From the NCBI GenBank assembly GCA_016186715.1, contig JACPLA010000145.1, forward strand, positions 1 to 35,006: a stretch of DNA of 35,006 nt. Direction: 5' to 3'. This document shows positions 22,060 to 29,817 of this stretch, piece by piece. The DNA comes from Ignavibacteriales bacterium (GTDB lineage: Bacteria; Bacteroidota; Ignavibacteria; UBA10030). Below the pieces are notes generated by a model. It was not told the DNA's origin, did no database searches, and saw nothing but the letters and a program-made list of their open reading frames with translations. The position numbers were made by a program, and so were the translations under genes. Every line of letters starts with the position of its first letter. The first letter of the stretch is position 1.

Positions 22060-24798
22060 ATGAGTCGTTGTCTTGTTTTCCTCCTTGTCTTGGTGGCGGT
22101 GTGCGGCCGCGTCCTTCCTGCTCCTCAAAACGGCCAATCCCTCCGCACCTTGGTGATCCGGCCCGACGTGACCGATCCGGTCCGGGCCATCCCTCCGATT
22201 CTTCCCCATGGAGAAGTGCGAGGGCCGACGGTGGGGCTCGTTCTGAGCGGAGGCGGAGCCAGGGGCCTTGCGTCGGTGGGTGTTCTTGAAGCTTTTGAAG
22301 AAAACAACATCCCGATCGATTTTATCACGGGCACGAGTATTGGCAGCATTATCGGCGGCCTTTATGCTGCCGGGTATTCTGTCGATCAACTCAAAGCCCT
22401 TGTCGACACGACCAACTGGGAAGAAATCCTGAGTCTGAGTGATGAAGCGCGCAGACGGGATATGTTCTATGACCAGAAGCTCTCAGAGGACAAGAGCGTG
22501 CTTGTCCTGCGGTTCGACGGTTTTGAGCCTGTCCTTCCGGAGGCTTTTTCCACCGGGCAGCGGCTCACCCAGTATCTGAATGTTCTTTCCCTTCAGGCCA
22601 TTTATCATCCGACTCCGTCGTTTGACGATCTCCGTATTCCATTCCGCGCCGTCGCTACGGATCTTGTGTCGGGCAAAAGGGTTGTCATTGGCGAGGGGGA
22701 TCTCGCTGAGGCCCTGCGGGCAAGTGTTTCGGTCCCCCTCTTGTTTCATACCGTCAAGAAGGACACAACCCAACTTCTTGATGGGGGACTCACATCCAAT
22801 ATCCCGGCGGATGTGGCAAGGTCCTGGGGCGCTGATATCGTCGTGGCTGTCGATGTGACAAGTCCCCTCCGTCCGGCCGAGAAGCTCAACGCGCCCTGGG
22901 AGATCGCAGATCAGATCATCGGGATCTCAATGCAGCTGGCGAAGAAGGAACAGCTCAGGAATGCCGATTACGTCATACGCCCCGGGATTGGAGATCACCT
23001 GTCCACGGAATTTAACGGGCTCGATTCGTTGATCCGCCTCGGACGGGAGGAGGGATCGAAGATTCTCGCGGCTGTGAAAGTCGATCTCGCAAGACGCGCA
23101 AATAACGACGAGCATCGCCGGTCGTTTTCTTTCCCTTCCTTTTTTTATGACGCCGAACTCCTTCATTCATGGAAGGATCAACTCCAGGCGGTGGTCGTCA
23201 GCGATTCCGTGGACGACCTCACCCTCAAGACCCTTGTGACGGAAATCTATGCTTCGGGTAATTTCGAGAGCGTTCAATGTGTCATCGACGAATATCCCGG
23301 ACGGACGGAGATCCGTTTGGATGTTCAGCGAAACCCTGTTCTCACGGGCGTCGATATCCTGGGGACTGCCGTTTTGTCCGCCGACACCCTTGCGGAGGTC
23401 TTCTCGGAGTTGATCGGTCAACCGCTGAACTTTTTTTCTGCCCAGCGAGCATTGGAACGTGTTCTCAAGGAATACCGGGATGGCGGGTACTCGCTGGCGA
23501 CGATCGACTCAGTTACGTTCGACCGGCTCTCGGGACGCGCGACGGTCCTCATCGACGAAGGTGTCGTGTACCGGAGGACCATCGTGGGGACAACAAAAAC
23601 AAAGGACTATGTGATCTGGAGGGAACTTCCCTGGTCTCAGGGAGACGTTTTTCGCGTTGACAAAGTCGCCGAAGGGTTGTCAAATCTCTATGGAACCACG
23701 CTGTTCGAGCAGGTGTCGATCAATATCCGCAGGGAAGGGGAGAAAAATCGTCGCAAAGTGGTTATCATCAACGTCCGTGAACGATACACGGATCTGGTGC
23801 GGCTTGGAATACTGATCAATAACGAGCGAAACGTGCAGCCTTCCATCGATATGCGCGACGAGAATTTCCTGGGAATCGGTTCCGAGATCGGTGTCCAATT
23901 CTTCGGCGGCCTGCGGAATCGAGCCTACTTGGGTGAATTCAAGGCGAGCCGGATCTTCAATTCCTACTTGACGTTCGGTCTGAGGGGGTACTACAATCTT
24001 AAGGATATCAATGTCTTTAAGGATGAGCCTCTCGTCAGTCCGACCCGGTGGAACAGGGTTCGCGATGGGGAGTATCGTGAGGTGCGGGAAGGACTCTCCA
24101 TGTCCTTTGGAACACAGCTTGAGCGTCTGGGCCAGGTGATTCTTCAGGGGCGGATTGAGCATCAACGTCACTGGAGCATCTTCAGTCAACCCGTCGCTTC
24201 CGAGAGCTTTCGGGTCAACGCCCTCAGAATCGGAGCAAAGGTCGATTCCCGCGATCGGTTTCCCTATCCGCGCGATGGGGTTATGATGGAGTTTTTCTAT
24301 GAATCCGGCGTTGTCACGGTGCCCGAGCGCCAGGGGTTTAACAAAATGTTTTTTGATTACCGGTGGTATAACACGCCGTTTTCGCGACAGACGCTCCGGC
24401 CTCGCATTACAGTGGGCTTTGGAGACGAAACGGTTCCTTTGACCGAACATTTCACTCTAGGGGGCGAAGAGAACTTTTACGGTTTCCGCGAGGACAACGC
24501 CCGGGGGAGGCAGCTGTTCCTTGTGAGCCTTGAGTACCGTTATTTCCTGCCGATTCGGGTTTTGTTTGACACCTATCTCGGAGTCCGGTACGATCTCGGG
24601 AATATTTGGGGAAAGGTTGAACAGATCCGGATCAAAGACCTCCGCCATGGGATCGGCCTCTTCCTCGCTTTTGATACACCCATCGGGCCGGCACAGATTT
24701 CGGTGGGGAGAGCCTTTTTCATTCGAAAAGACCTGTTTGATAGTCCCTTGAGCTACGGCCCCACGTTGTCGTATTTCAAGCTGGGGTATGCATTCTAG
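22060..24798 (+). CDS. Patatin-like phospholipase with POTRA and outer-membrane beta-barrel (PlpD/type Vd-like)
   Basis: A 912-residue outer-membrane protein. A hydrophobic signal peptide is followed by a patatin domain with the oxyanion loop GGGARG (64-69), the nucleophile Ser93 in GTSIGS and Asp241 in the DGG motif, so the Ser-Asp dyad is complete. POTRA-like repeats follow (for example NPVLTGVDILGTAVLSADTL and GVVYRRTIVGTTKT). The C-terminal Omp85-type barrel has the GGEENFYGFREDNARG segment and ends in Phe, typical of BAM-recognised proteins. The layout matches patatin autotransporters of the type Vd/BamA-fused kind. Expected activity is phospholipase A/lysophospholipase at the cell surface or in the periplasm. 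It is transcribed away from the BatA/VWA gene. A GTG at 22048 is an alternative start. Confidence 0.93.
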   Translation: MSRCLVFLLVLVAVCGRVLPAPQNGQSLRTLVIRPDVTDPVRAIPPILPHGEVRGPTVGLVLSGGGARGLASVGVLEAFEENNIPIDFITGTSIGSIIGGLYAAGYSVDQLKALVDTTNWEEILSLSDEARRRDMFYDQKLSEDKSVLVLRFDGFEPVLPEAFSTGQRLTQYLNVLSLQAIYHPTPSFDDLRIPFRAVATDLVSGKRVVIGEGDLAEALRASVSVPLLFHTVKKDTTQLLDGGLTSNIPADVARSWGADIVVAVDVTSPLRPAEKLNAPWEIADQIIGISMQLAKKEQLRNADYVIRPGIGDHLSTEFNGLDSLIRLGREEGSKILAAVKVDLARRANNDEHRRSFSFPSFFYDAELLHSWKDQLQAVVVSDSVDDLTLKTLVTEIYASGNFESVQCVIDEYPGRTEIRLDVQRNPVLTGVDILGTAVLSADTLAEVFSELIGQPLNFFSAQRALERVLKEYRDGGYSLATIDSVTFDRLSGRATVLIDEGVVYRRTIVGTTKTKDYVIWRELPWSQGDVFRVDKVAEGLSNLYGTTLFEQVSINIRREGEKNRRKVVIINVRERYTDLVRLGILINNERNVQPSIDMRDENFLGIGSEIGVQFFGGLRNRAYLGEFKASRIFNSYLTFGLRGYYNLKDINVFKDEPLVSPTRWNRVRDGEYREVREGLSMSFGTQLERLGQVILQGRIEHQRHWSIFSQPVASESFRVNALRIGAKVDSRDRFPYPRDGVMMEFFYESGVVTVPERQGFNKMFFDYRWYNTPFSRQTLRPRITVGFGDETVPLTEHFTLGGEENFYGFREDNARGRQLFLVSLEYRYFLPIRVLFDTYLGVRYDLGNIWGKVEQIRIKDLRHGIGLFLAFDTPIGPAQISVGRAFFIRKDLFDSPLSYGPTLSYFKLGYAF

Positions 24799-24951
24799 CG
24801 CGATTTGTAAGAAGAAATCTTGTGTTTCTCCGTTTTCGCCTTTTCAATAACGCGCTCATACCTGCCGCATGAGCCTTATCGGAAGCGGCACCAGTCCGTG
24901 CAACGATTTCCCCCGCTTTTGCGTAAGTAAACGGAGCACCGCGAACCTTTC

Positions 24952-27465
24952 ATGAAAAATCCGTTTGAACAACTCTCTGCACGATCGATCCGAGTCCTCT
25001 TCTCCGCTTTTGTGATCGTCGTTCTGTTTATCAGTTCGGTCAATTTTCTCGACGTCATGATTTTCAAGGCGACGAGCAATGATCAGTGCGGATGGTTACC
25101 GCGGCCTGATGGGGAGCCGGGTGCGCTCATCACCGATGTGGCTCCGGACGGAGTAACGGATAGAGCCGGGATCAAAGATGGGGACATTCTTCTGGAAATC
25201 AACGGCCGGTCGTTTCGAACACCGGCCCAGGCCATGAGTATCATCAATCCCATGCGGGGAGGTGACACGGCAACCTACCTGATTGAAAGAAATGGCGCAC
25301 AGTTTGAAGCAAAGGTCGAAATTCTGAAGCTCGTCAACGTCCTCTATCTTGGATACTGCTTCCTCGGCGTAAGCTTCCTCGTTGTCGGGTATGTCGTGGT
25401 GATGACCCGGCCTACAGGGAAAACCCAACGTCAGTTTGCATTCTACGCCCTCGTGACGATGCTTGTGTTCGGTCTGTCGAATCTGGGAATCGACCCCTCC
25501 GTAGACCCGCCCTGGAAGGTCATCACGTTGGCCGTTGGGTTCGGCGCGGGAAGGTTCATTGCTATTCCGGTTTTCCTGATGTTCTTTCTTCATTTTCCCG
25601 TACGGCGAAAGGTTCTCGATCACCTCTGGTTCAAGATCGCTATCTTCTCCTTCAGCGCAATCGTCGTCGTTCCTTTTTTCACCGGATGGCTTCAGCTCAT
25701 TCCACCCGAATTCCGAGGCTTTTTCGTGGGACTCCCTTTCCTCTTTTACCTGGGAGGGCTTCTCGTGTTTATCCATTCCTATTTCCGTCGTGTTGAAAAA
25801 GAGAAGCGGAAACAGGTCCGCCCGATTTTTGTCGCAGTCCTCATCGGGATCGCTACCTTTGTCTATCTGATAATACTTCAGGGTTCCAACCCGTTTTTGA
25901 TTTTTACAAAACCCGTTGTCTATGCCCCCATCGTATTATTGGCCGGCGTTCCGGTCGCGTTTGGGTATTCGATCTTCCGGTACCGGTTGATGGACATTGA
26001 TCTGATCGTCAAGCGAAGTCTCCTGTACGGCGCCATTACGGCCATGATTGCCGCCCTCTATCTTGGGATGGTGTTCGGAATCGGGAGCCTCCTGGGCTCC
26101 TTGATCGGGGATAACGAAAACACACTCCTGAATGTTCTTGCGTTTCTCGTGATCGCATTTGCATTCGATCCGGTGAAACAGAGGGTCCAGGACTGGATCG
26201 ACCATCTGTTCTACCGTCAGCGGCTGAACTATCAGCAGGCCTTGCTTGAATTCAGCCAGGAACTCCCGAGTCAGATGAATCTGGATCAGATCCTTCATTC
26301 GATGGTGAACCGGATTTCCGGGACGATGCACGTCGATCGGGTCGCAGTCGTCCTGTGCGATGAAAAAGAAGGCTGTACCAGCGTTGGAAGAAACATACCT
26401 GTGCGATGCTGCTCGTTCGCCGAAGACGAGGGAGGACTTCTGGATCTTCTCAAACTTACCCGCGCAGCACAGTACTTCGGACTTCTGGCCGAGGAACCGG
26501 ATTCGATCAAGATTCATGAAGCCGACAAGGGCAAGATTCTGGAAGCGGGGATGGTGCTTTCCGTTCCTATGTTCCTCCAGAATCGCCTCATTGGCATGAT
26601 CGTCGTTGGCCCGAAGCTCTCGGAAAAAGCATACTCGCGGGAGGACATCAGTTTGCTTGCCACGGTGGGCAGCCAGGCGGCCATTGCCATCGAAAATGCA
26701 CGTCTTCACAAGACGGAAATCGAACGGCAGAAGATCGAAGAGGAACTGGCTCTGGCGCGTCGGATTCAACAGGGGTTGCTGCCAAAGGAGAACCCAGCCA
26801 TCGACGGACTTGATGTCGCCGGTGTTGCGATTCCGGCGCAAGTGGTGGGAGGCGATTACTACGATTTTATCGAACTCGGGCCGAAGAAGCTGTTGGTCGT
26901 TGTGGCGGATGTTTCAGGAAAAGGAATGTCGGCAGCGTTGTATATGTCGAAGATTCAGGGAATGGTGCAGCTCGCCGCCCATATGTATCAATCTCCGCGC
27001 GAGATGCTGACCCACGTCAACCGCCGCATCTACGACGGCATTGAACGGAAATCGTTTATTACGATGATTCTGGCCCTCTTCGACCTTGAGCGTCGTGAAG
27101 TCACCATTTGCCGCGCTGGTCATAACAAAGCGCTGATGGGGACAAACGGACAGCTTGAGTATCTTGATGCTCAAGGGATCGGTCTTGGCCTCGAGCGCGG
27201 GCCGGTGTTTGAGAACACCCTGAAGGAAGTCCACCGCCCGTTGGAATCCGGCGGCATGTTCTTCTTCTACACCGACGGGCTCACCGAAGCAATGAACGAA
27301 CATCGGGTTCAGCTCGGGGAGGAGTCGGTGAAATCGCTTGTAGAGCAGAAGAGGACGCTTTCCGCATTTGAAATTCAGAGGTCGCTCACAACCGCCGTGG
27401 AGGAGTTCGTCGGGAGAGCGGAACGGCACGACGATTTGACGATGGTTGTGGTCAAGGTGGTCTGA
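24952..27465 (+). CDS. PDZ-membrane-GAF-PP2C (SpoIIE/RsbU-type) phosphatase
   Basis: An 837-residue membrane-bound signalling phosphatase. Order: one membrane helix (about 15-35), a PDZ-like domain (about 55-125, with DGVTDRAGIKDGDILLEING), a multi-helix membrane region (about 127-400), a GAF domain (about 430-590), a coiled-coil linker (IERQKIEEELALARRIQQGL) and a SpoIIE/PP2C domain. In the last, metal-binding Asp residues are seen in VVGGDYYDF, VVADVSGKGMSAAL, FFYTDG and HDDLTMVVV. Such enzymes dephosphorylate anti-sigma-factor antagonists in partner-switching systems. No antagonist or anti-sigma gene lies beside it, so its target must be elsewhere. The ATG at 24952 has only a distant GGAG. 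Confidence 0.93.
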   Translation: MKNPFEQLSARSIRVLFSAFVIVVLFISSVNFLDVMIFKATSNDQCGWLPRPDGEPGALITDVAPDGVTDRAGIKDGDILLEINGRSFRTPAQAMSIINPMRGGDTATYLIERNGAQFEAKVEILKLVNVLYLGYCFLGVSFLVVGYVVVMTRPTGKTQRQFAFYALVTMLVFGLSNLGIDPSVDPPWKVITLAVGFGAGRFIAIPVFLMFFLHFPVRRKVLDHLWFKIAIFSFSAIVVVPFFTGWLQLIPPEFRGFFVGLPFLFYLGGLLVFIHSYFRRVEKEKRKQVRPIFVAVLIGIATFVYLIILQGSNPFLIFTKPVVYAPIVLLAGVPVAFGYSIFRYRLMDIDLIVKRSLLYGAITAMIAALYLGMVFGIGSLLGSLIGDNENTLLNVLAFLVIAFAFDPVKQRVQDWIDHLFYRQRLNYQQALLEFSQELPSQMNLDQILHSMVNRISGTMHVDRVAVVLCDEKEGCTSVGRNIPVRCCSFAEDEGGLLDLLKLTRAAQYFGLLAEEPDSIKIHEADKGKILEAGMVLSVPMFLQNRLIGMIVVGPKLSEKAYSREDISLLATVGSQAAIAIENARLHKTEIERQKIEEELALARRIQQGLLPKENPAIDGLDVAGVAIPAQVVGGDYYDFIELGPKKLLVVVADVSGKGMSAALYMSKIQGMVQLAAHMYQSPREMLTHVNRRIYDGIERKSFITMILALFDLERREVTICRAGHNKALMGTNGQLEYLDAQGIGLGLERGPVFENTLKEVHRPLESGGMFFFYTDGLTEAMNEHRVQLGEESVKSLVEQKRTLSAFEIQRSLTTAVEEFVGRAERHDDLTMVVVKVV

Positions 27466-27479
27466 ACCAGGAATTGTGA

Positions 27480-27500
27480 GATTAAAGGATTATCAGGATG
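27480..27500. repeat. Short dispersed repeat, copy 2
   Basis: The core ATTAAAGGATTAYCRGGATG (27481-27500) matches 4094-4113 at all but two positions. It lies in the 84-bp convergent gap between the PP2C phosphatase and the flavoprotein gene. Confidence 0.6.
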
Positions 27501-27549
27501 GCGAGTCCTCCGTCGCCCCCCCGCCCCGCTGCTCCACTTGACCTTCCAC

Positions 27550-28746
27550 CTATCGCCTATGACTTTCACCTACCCCCCTCCCTTCAAGCCAGCTTTTCAC
27601 CCACTCCAGCTTATCCCGAAACTGGGCTTCGTCGGGCGCACGGCGTTTCATGACGGGATGCGGAAGATCGAAGAAAGATCCTTCGCCTTTGATGGCCTTG
27701 TTGCCTCCGACTTCAATATAGCAAAAGCCCTTCCCGTCAAAGTCCATTGGCGACGGTTTGCCAAGAACCGCAGCCGCGATTTGATGGGCTGCGACCACCC
27801 CCTGTGACGCTGCGAATACGCCTGCCTTGGGAAGAACCAGGGGCGCGTCGGCCTTGTACCGGCCCGGAAGTGGAAGGACCGTCACGTCACCCACGGCAAA
27901 AATTGGAACCGCACTCTCAGGTGCATCGACCTTTAGCGTCTTCGGGTCGACGGGGATCCAGCCCGTTTGGTTTAGTAAGCCCGCTTCCCTCACCACCCTG
28001 GGTGCTTCGTGGGGAGGAACAGCGATCAGAAGATCATAATGTACTTCGCGTCCGTTTTGAAACAGGATGATCTTTTTTGCGGGGTCGACCGATTTTGTTT
28101 GATTCCCCGGATAATAAGCAATGTTGCACTTCTCCATGAGATCGCGTATGACGACGCTCATCTCGACCCCCGCTGTTGGCATTGGCGCAGGTTCGACGGT
28201 GTGAATGCTCAAGCGTACTCGATCCCGAATACCGCGATTCATGAACATTGAATTCAAAAGGAATGCGGCTTCGTATGGTGCAGGCGGGCATTTGAAGGGA
28301 GTCTGAGGAATGAGAAGAACGACGTCGCCGGCTTCAAAACCGTCAAGCATCTCTCCAAGACGAACGGCTTCGTCGAGCGTATAAAATGAGTAAGCCGATT
28401 CTGCTAACCCCGGAACGGCCGACATCTTCAGATCTGCCCCGAGGGCAATGACAAGAAAATCGACGCGGAGCGTTCCCGCCGACGTGACGACTTCAGCTTT
28501 TGAGGAACTAATCCTTTGCACCTCGGCCTGAAGGAAATCCACGTTGCGCGGGATGAGTGATTTGAGATCGCACATGATCTCGGCCGCCCTTCTGTTGGCT
28601 GTCACGATCCAGGTCTTGCCGGCTCCGACAAGAAAGTGGGAAGATTTGCTGATAAGCGTGATTGTGTGTTTGTTCGGAAGAAGGGATCGCAGCGTTTGTG
28701 CCGCCGCCAGGCCCCCGAATCCGCCGCCGAGAATGATCGTGTTCAC
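27550..28746 (-). CDS. FAD-dependent oxidoreductase, sulfide:quinone reductase-like
   Basis: A 398-residue two-dinucleotide-binding flavoprotein. The N-terminal FAD motif is ILGGGFGGLAAAQTL. LVIALGAD and IFAVGDVTVLP are the usual second and third FAD contacts. Two cysteines fit the redox pair of sulfide:quinone reductases and flavocytochrome c sulfide dehydrogenase: Cys153 in FKCPPAPYEA and Cys342 in GFCYIEVG. It is therefore likely to oxidise sulfide or a related sulfur compound and pass electrons to quinone. The start is a GTG at 28746, fixed by the FAD motif six residues in. A TACATT box at 28758-28753 would give a very short or absent leader. It is divergent from the small gene at 28948. 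Confidence 0.85.
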   Translation of the reverse strand: MNTIILGGGFGGLAAAQTLRSLLPNKHTITLISKSSHFLVGAGKTWIVTANRRAAEIMCDLKSLIPRNVDFLQAEVQRISSSKAEVVTSAGTLRVDFLVIALGADLKMSAVPGLAESAYSFYTLDEAVRLGEMLDGFEAGDVVLLIPQTPFKCPPAPYEAAFLLNSMFMNRGIRDRVRLSIHTVEPAPMPTAGVEMSVVIRDLMEKCNIAYYPGNQTKSVDPAKKIILFQNGREVHYDLLIAVPPHEAPRVVREAGLLNQTGWIPVDPKTLKVDAPESAVPIFAVGDVTVLPLPGRYKADAPLVLPKAGVFAASQGVVAAHQIAAAVLGKPSPMDFDGKGFCYIEVGGNKAIKGEGSFFDLPHPVMKRRAPDEAQFRDKLEWVKSWLEGRGVGESHRR

Positions 28747-28913
28747 TCGGAGAATGTAACGATTCTGATTTCAAATGCAAAATTGCACTCAGCATCGCTG
28801 AAAGGAAGCAATCGGCAATTGGTGGCTGTTGAACTGCATCGTCATTTGCATAATATGTGAGGACAAAAGCGTCGGCTCACAAATGAAGACTCGTCTTTCT
28901 TGAAAAAACTCTT

Positions 28914-28921
28914 TACATTTG
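28914..28921 (+). promoter_or_regulatory. Candidate Bacteroidota-type -7 element
   Basis: TACATTTG is an exact match to the TAnnTTTG -7 element described for Bacteroidota and lies 27 bases before the ATG at 28948. No convincing -33 element is seen, so the call is tentative. Confidence 0.3.
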
Positions 28922-28947
28922 AAACCAGTCCACCAAGAAGGAAATCA

Positions 28948-29214
28948 ATGGCAACCAAACCCCCACCGCCCGTCGACGAGTTTTCGCCGGATACGCTGGA
29001 GAAAATCGCATATTCCATCGTAGCCGATATCGAAACACAGGAGCCGAACGACCGAAACAGGCTGGGCTATAATCTTTGGGCCTGGCTGCGTGAGCGGAAG
29101 GGGACCCTGGCCGAAGCGGTCCGGGCTGCCGGTTCGCGCACGAAGCTCAGTCAGGCAGAGGTTCTCGATCTGATCCGACAACGGCTGCAGGAACGCGGAA
29201 TCAAGCCGACCTAA
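28948..29214 (+). CDS. Small hypothetical protein upstream of marC
   Basis: An 88-residue soluble protein I do not recognise. It has a proline-rich start (KPPPPVDEFSPDT), then a predicted helical body with EKIAYSIVADIETQ, a NLWAWLRERKG segment and a C-terminal helix SQAEVLDLIRQRLQERG. The ATG at 28948 is preferred over a TTG at 28900 because AAGGA lies just upstream at good spacing and a promoter-like box is located between the two. It ends 12 bases before the MarC gene, so the two are probably co-transcribed. No catalytic motif or cysteine is present; a small regulatory or binding protein is possible. Confidence 0.7.
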   Translation: MATKPPPPVDEFSPDTLEKIAYSIVADIETQEPNDRNRLGYNLWAWLRERKGTLAEAVRAAGSRTKLSQAEVLDLIRQRLQERGIKPT

Positions 29215-29226
29215 ACCCGCGGACCT

Positions 29227-29817
29227 ATGTCGCTGGACCTCAACTCCCTTCTTCTTTCCATCATCCCCCTCTTTGTGGCGATCGATGTGCTGGGAGTTGT
29301 TCCCATCTACATTTCGCTTACCGAAGGGCTTCACGAATCTCGCAAACGAACTCTTGTGACGGAAGCGACGCTCACCGCGCTGGGGCTTTCCATCGTGTTT
29401 CTTCTCTTTGGCCGGCTCATCTTCACGTTTCTCGGAATTACGGAGCATGACTTCCGCGTCGGCGGAGGCATTGTGCTGCTCGTGCTTGCCGTGACGGATC
29501 TTCTCTTTGCCGCGCCTCAGAAGCGGCGCGATCCGGAGACTTCGGTTGGGGTAGTTCCAATCGGAATTCCACTGATCATGGGCCCGGCCGCTCTGACAAC
29601 CATCCTGATCCTCGTGGACTCCTTTGGCTATGCGGTGACAATTCTTTCCCTCCTCGCGAATCTGATGTTCGTTTGGATTGTGTTCCGCTATTCCGGCATC
29701 GTCATCAAGATTCTGGGGAACGCGGGCTCACGGGCTATTGCCAAAGTAGCCTCGCTCTTCATGGCTGCCATTGCGATCATGATGATCAGGGTGGGCATCA
29801 CCGGGATGATGAACTAA
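29227..29817 (+). CDS. MarC/UPF0056 family inner-membrane protein
   Basis: A 196-residue integral membrane protein of the MarC family, with about six hydrophobic helices. Family features include the N-terminal FVAIDVLGVVPIYISL, the GGGIVLLVLAV helix, the loop VGVVPIGIPLIMGPAALTTI with its conserved PL-x-x-GP pattern and a C-terminal MAAIAIMMIRVGI helix. The function of the family is not settled; the old link to multiple antibiotic resistance was withdrawn. Its last 20 bases overlap the end of the convergent glycosyltransferase-like gene. The 12-base gap upstream suggests an operon with the small hypothetical protein. Confidence 0.93.
   Translation: MSLDLNSLLLSIIPLFVAIDVLGVVPIYISLTEGLHESRKRTLVTEATLTALGLSIVFLLFGRLIFTFLGITEHDFRVGGGIVLLVLAVTDLLFAAPQKRRDPETSVGVVPIGIPLIMGPAALTTILILVDSFGYAVTILSLLANLMFVWIVFRYSGIVIKILGNAGSRAIAKVASLFMAAIAIMMIRVGITGMMN

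Noticed and set aside
25936-26841. 301-residue minus-strand open frame
   Set aside because: It is antisense to the PP2C phosphatase gene and has no recognisable motif.
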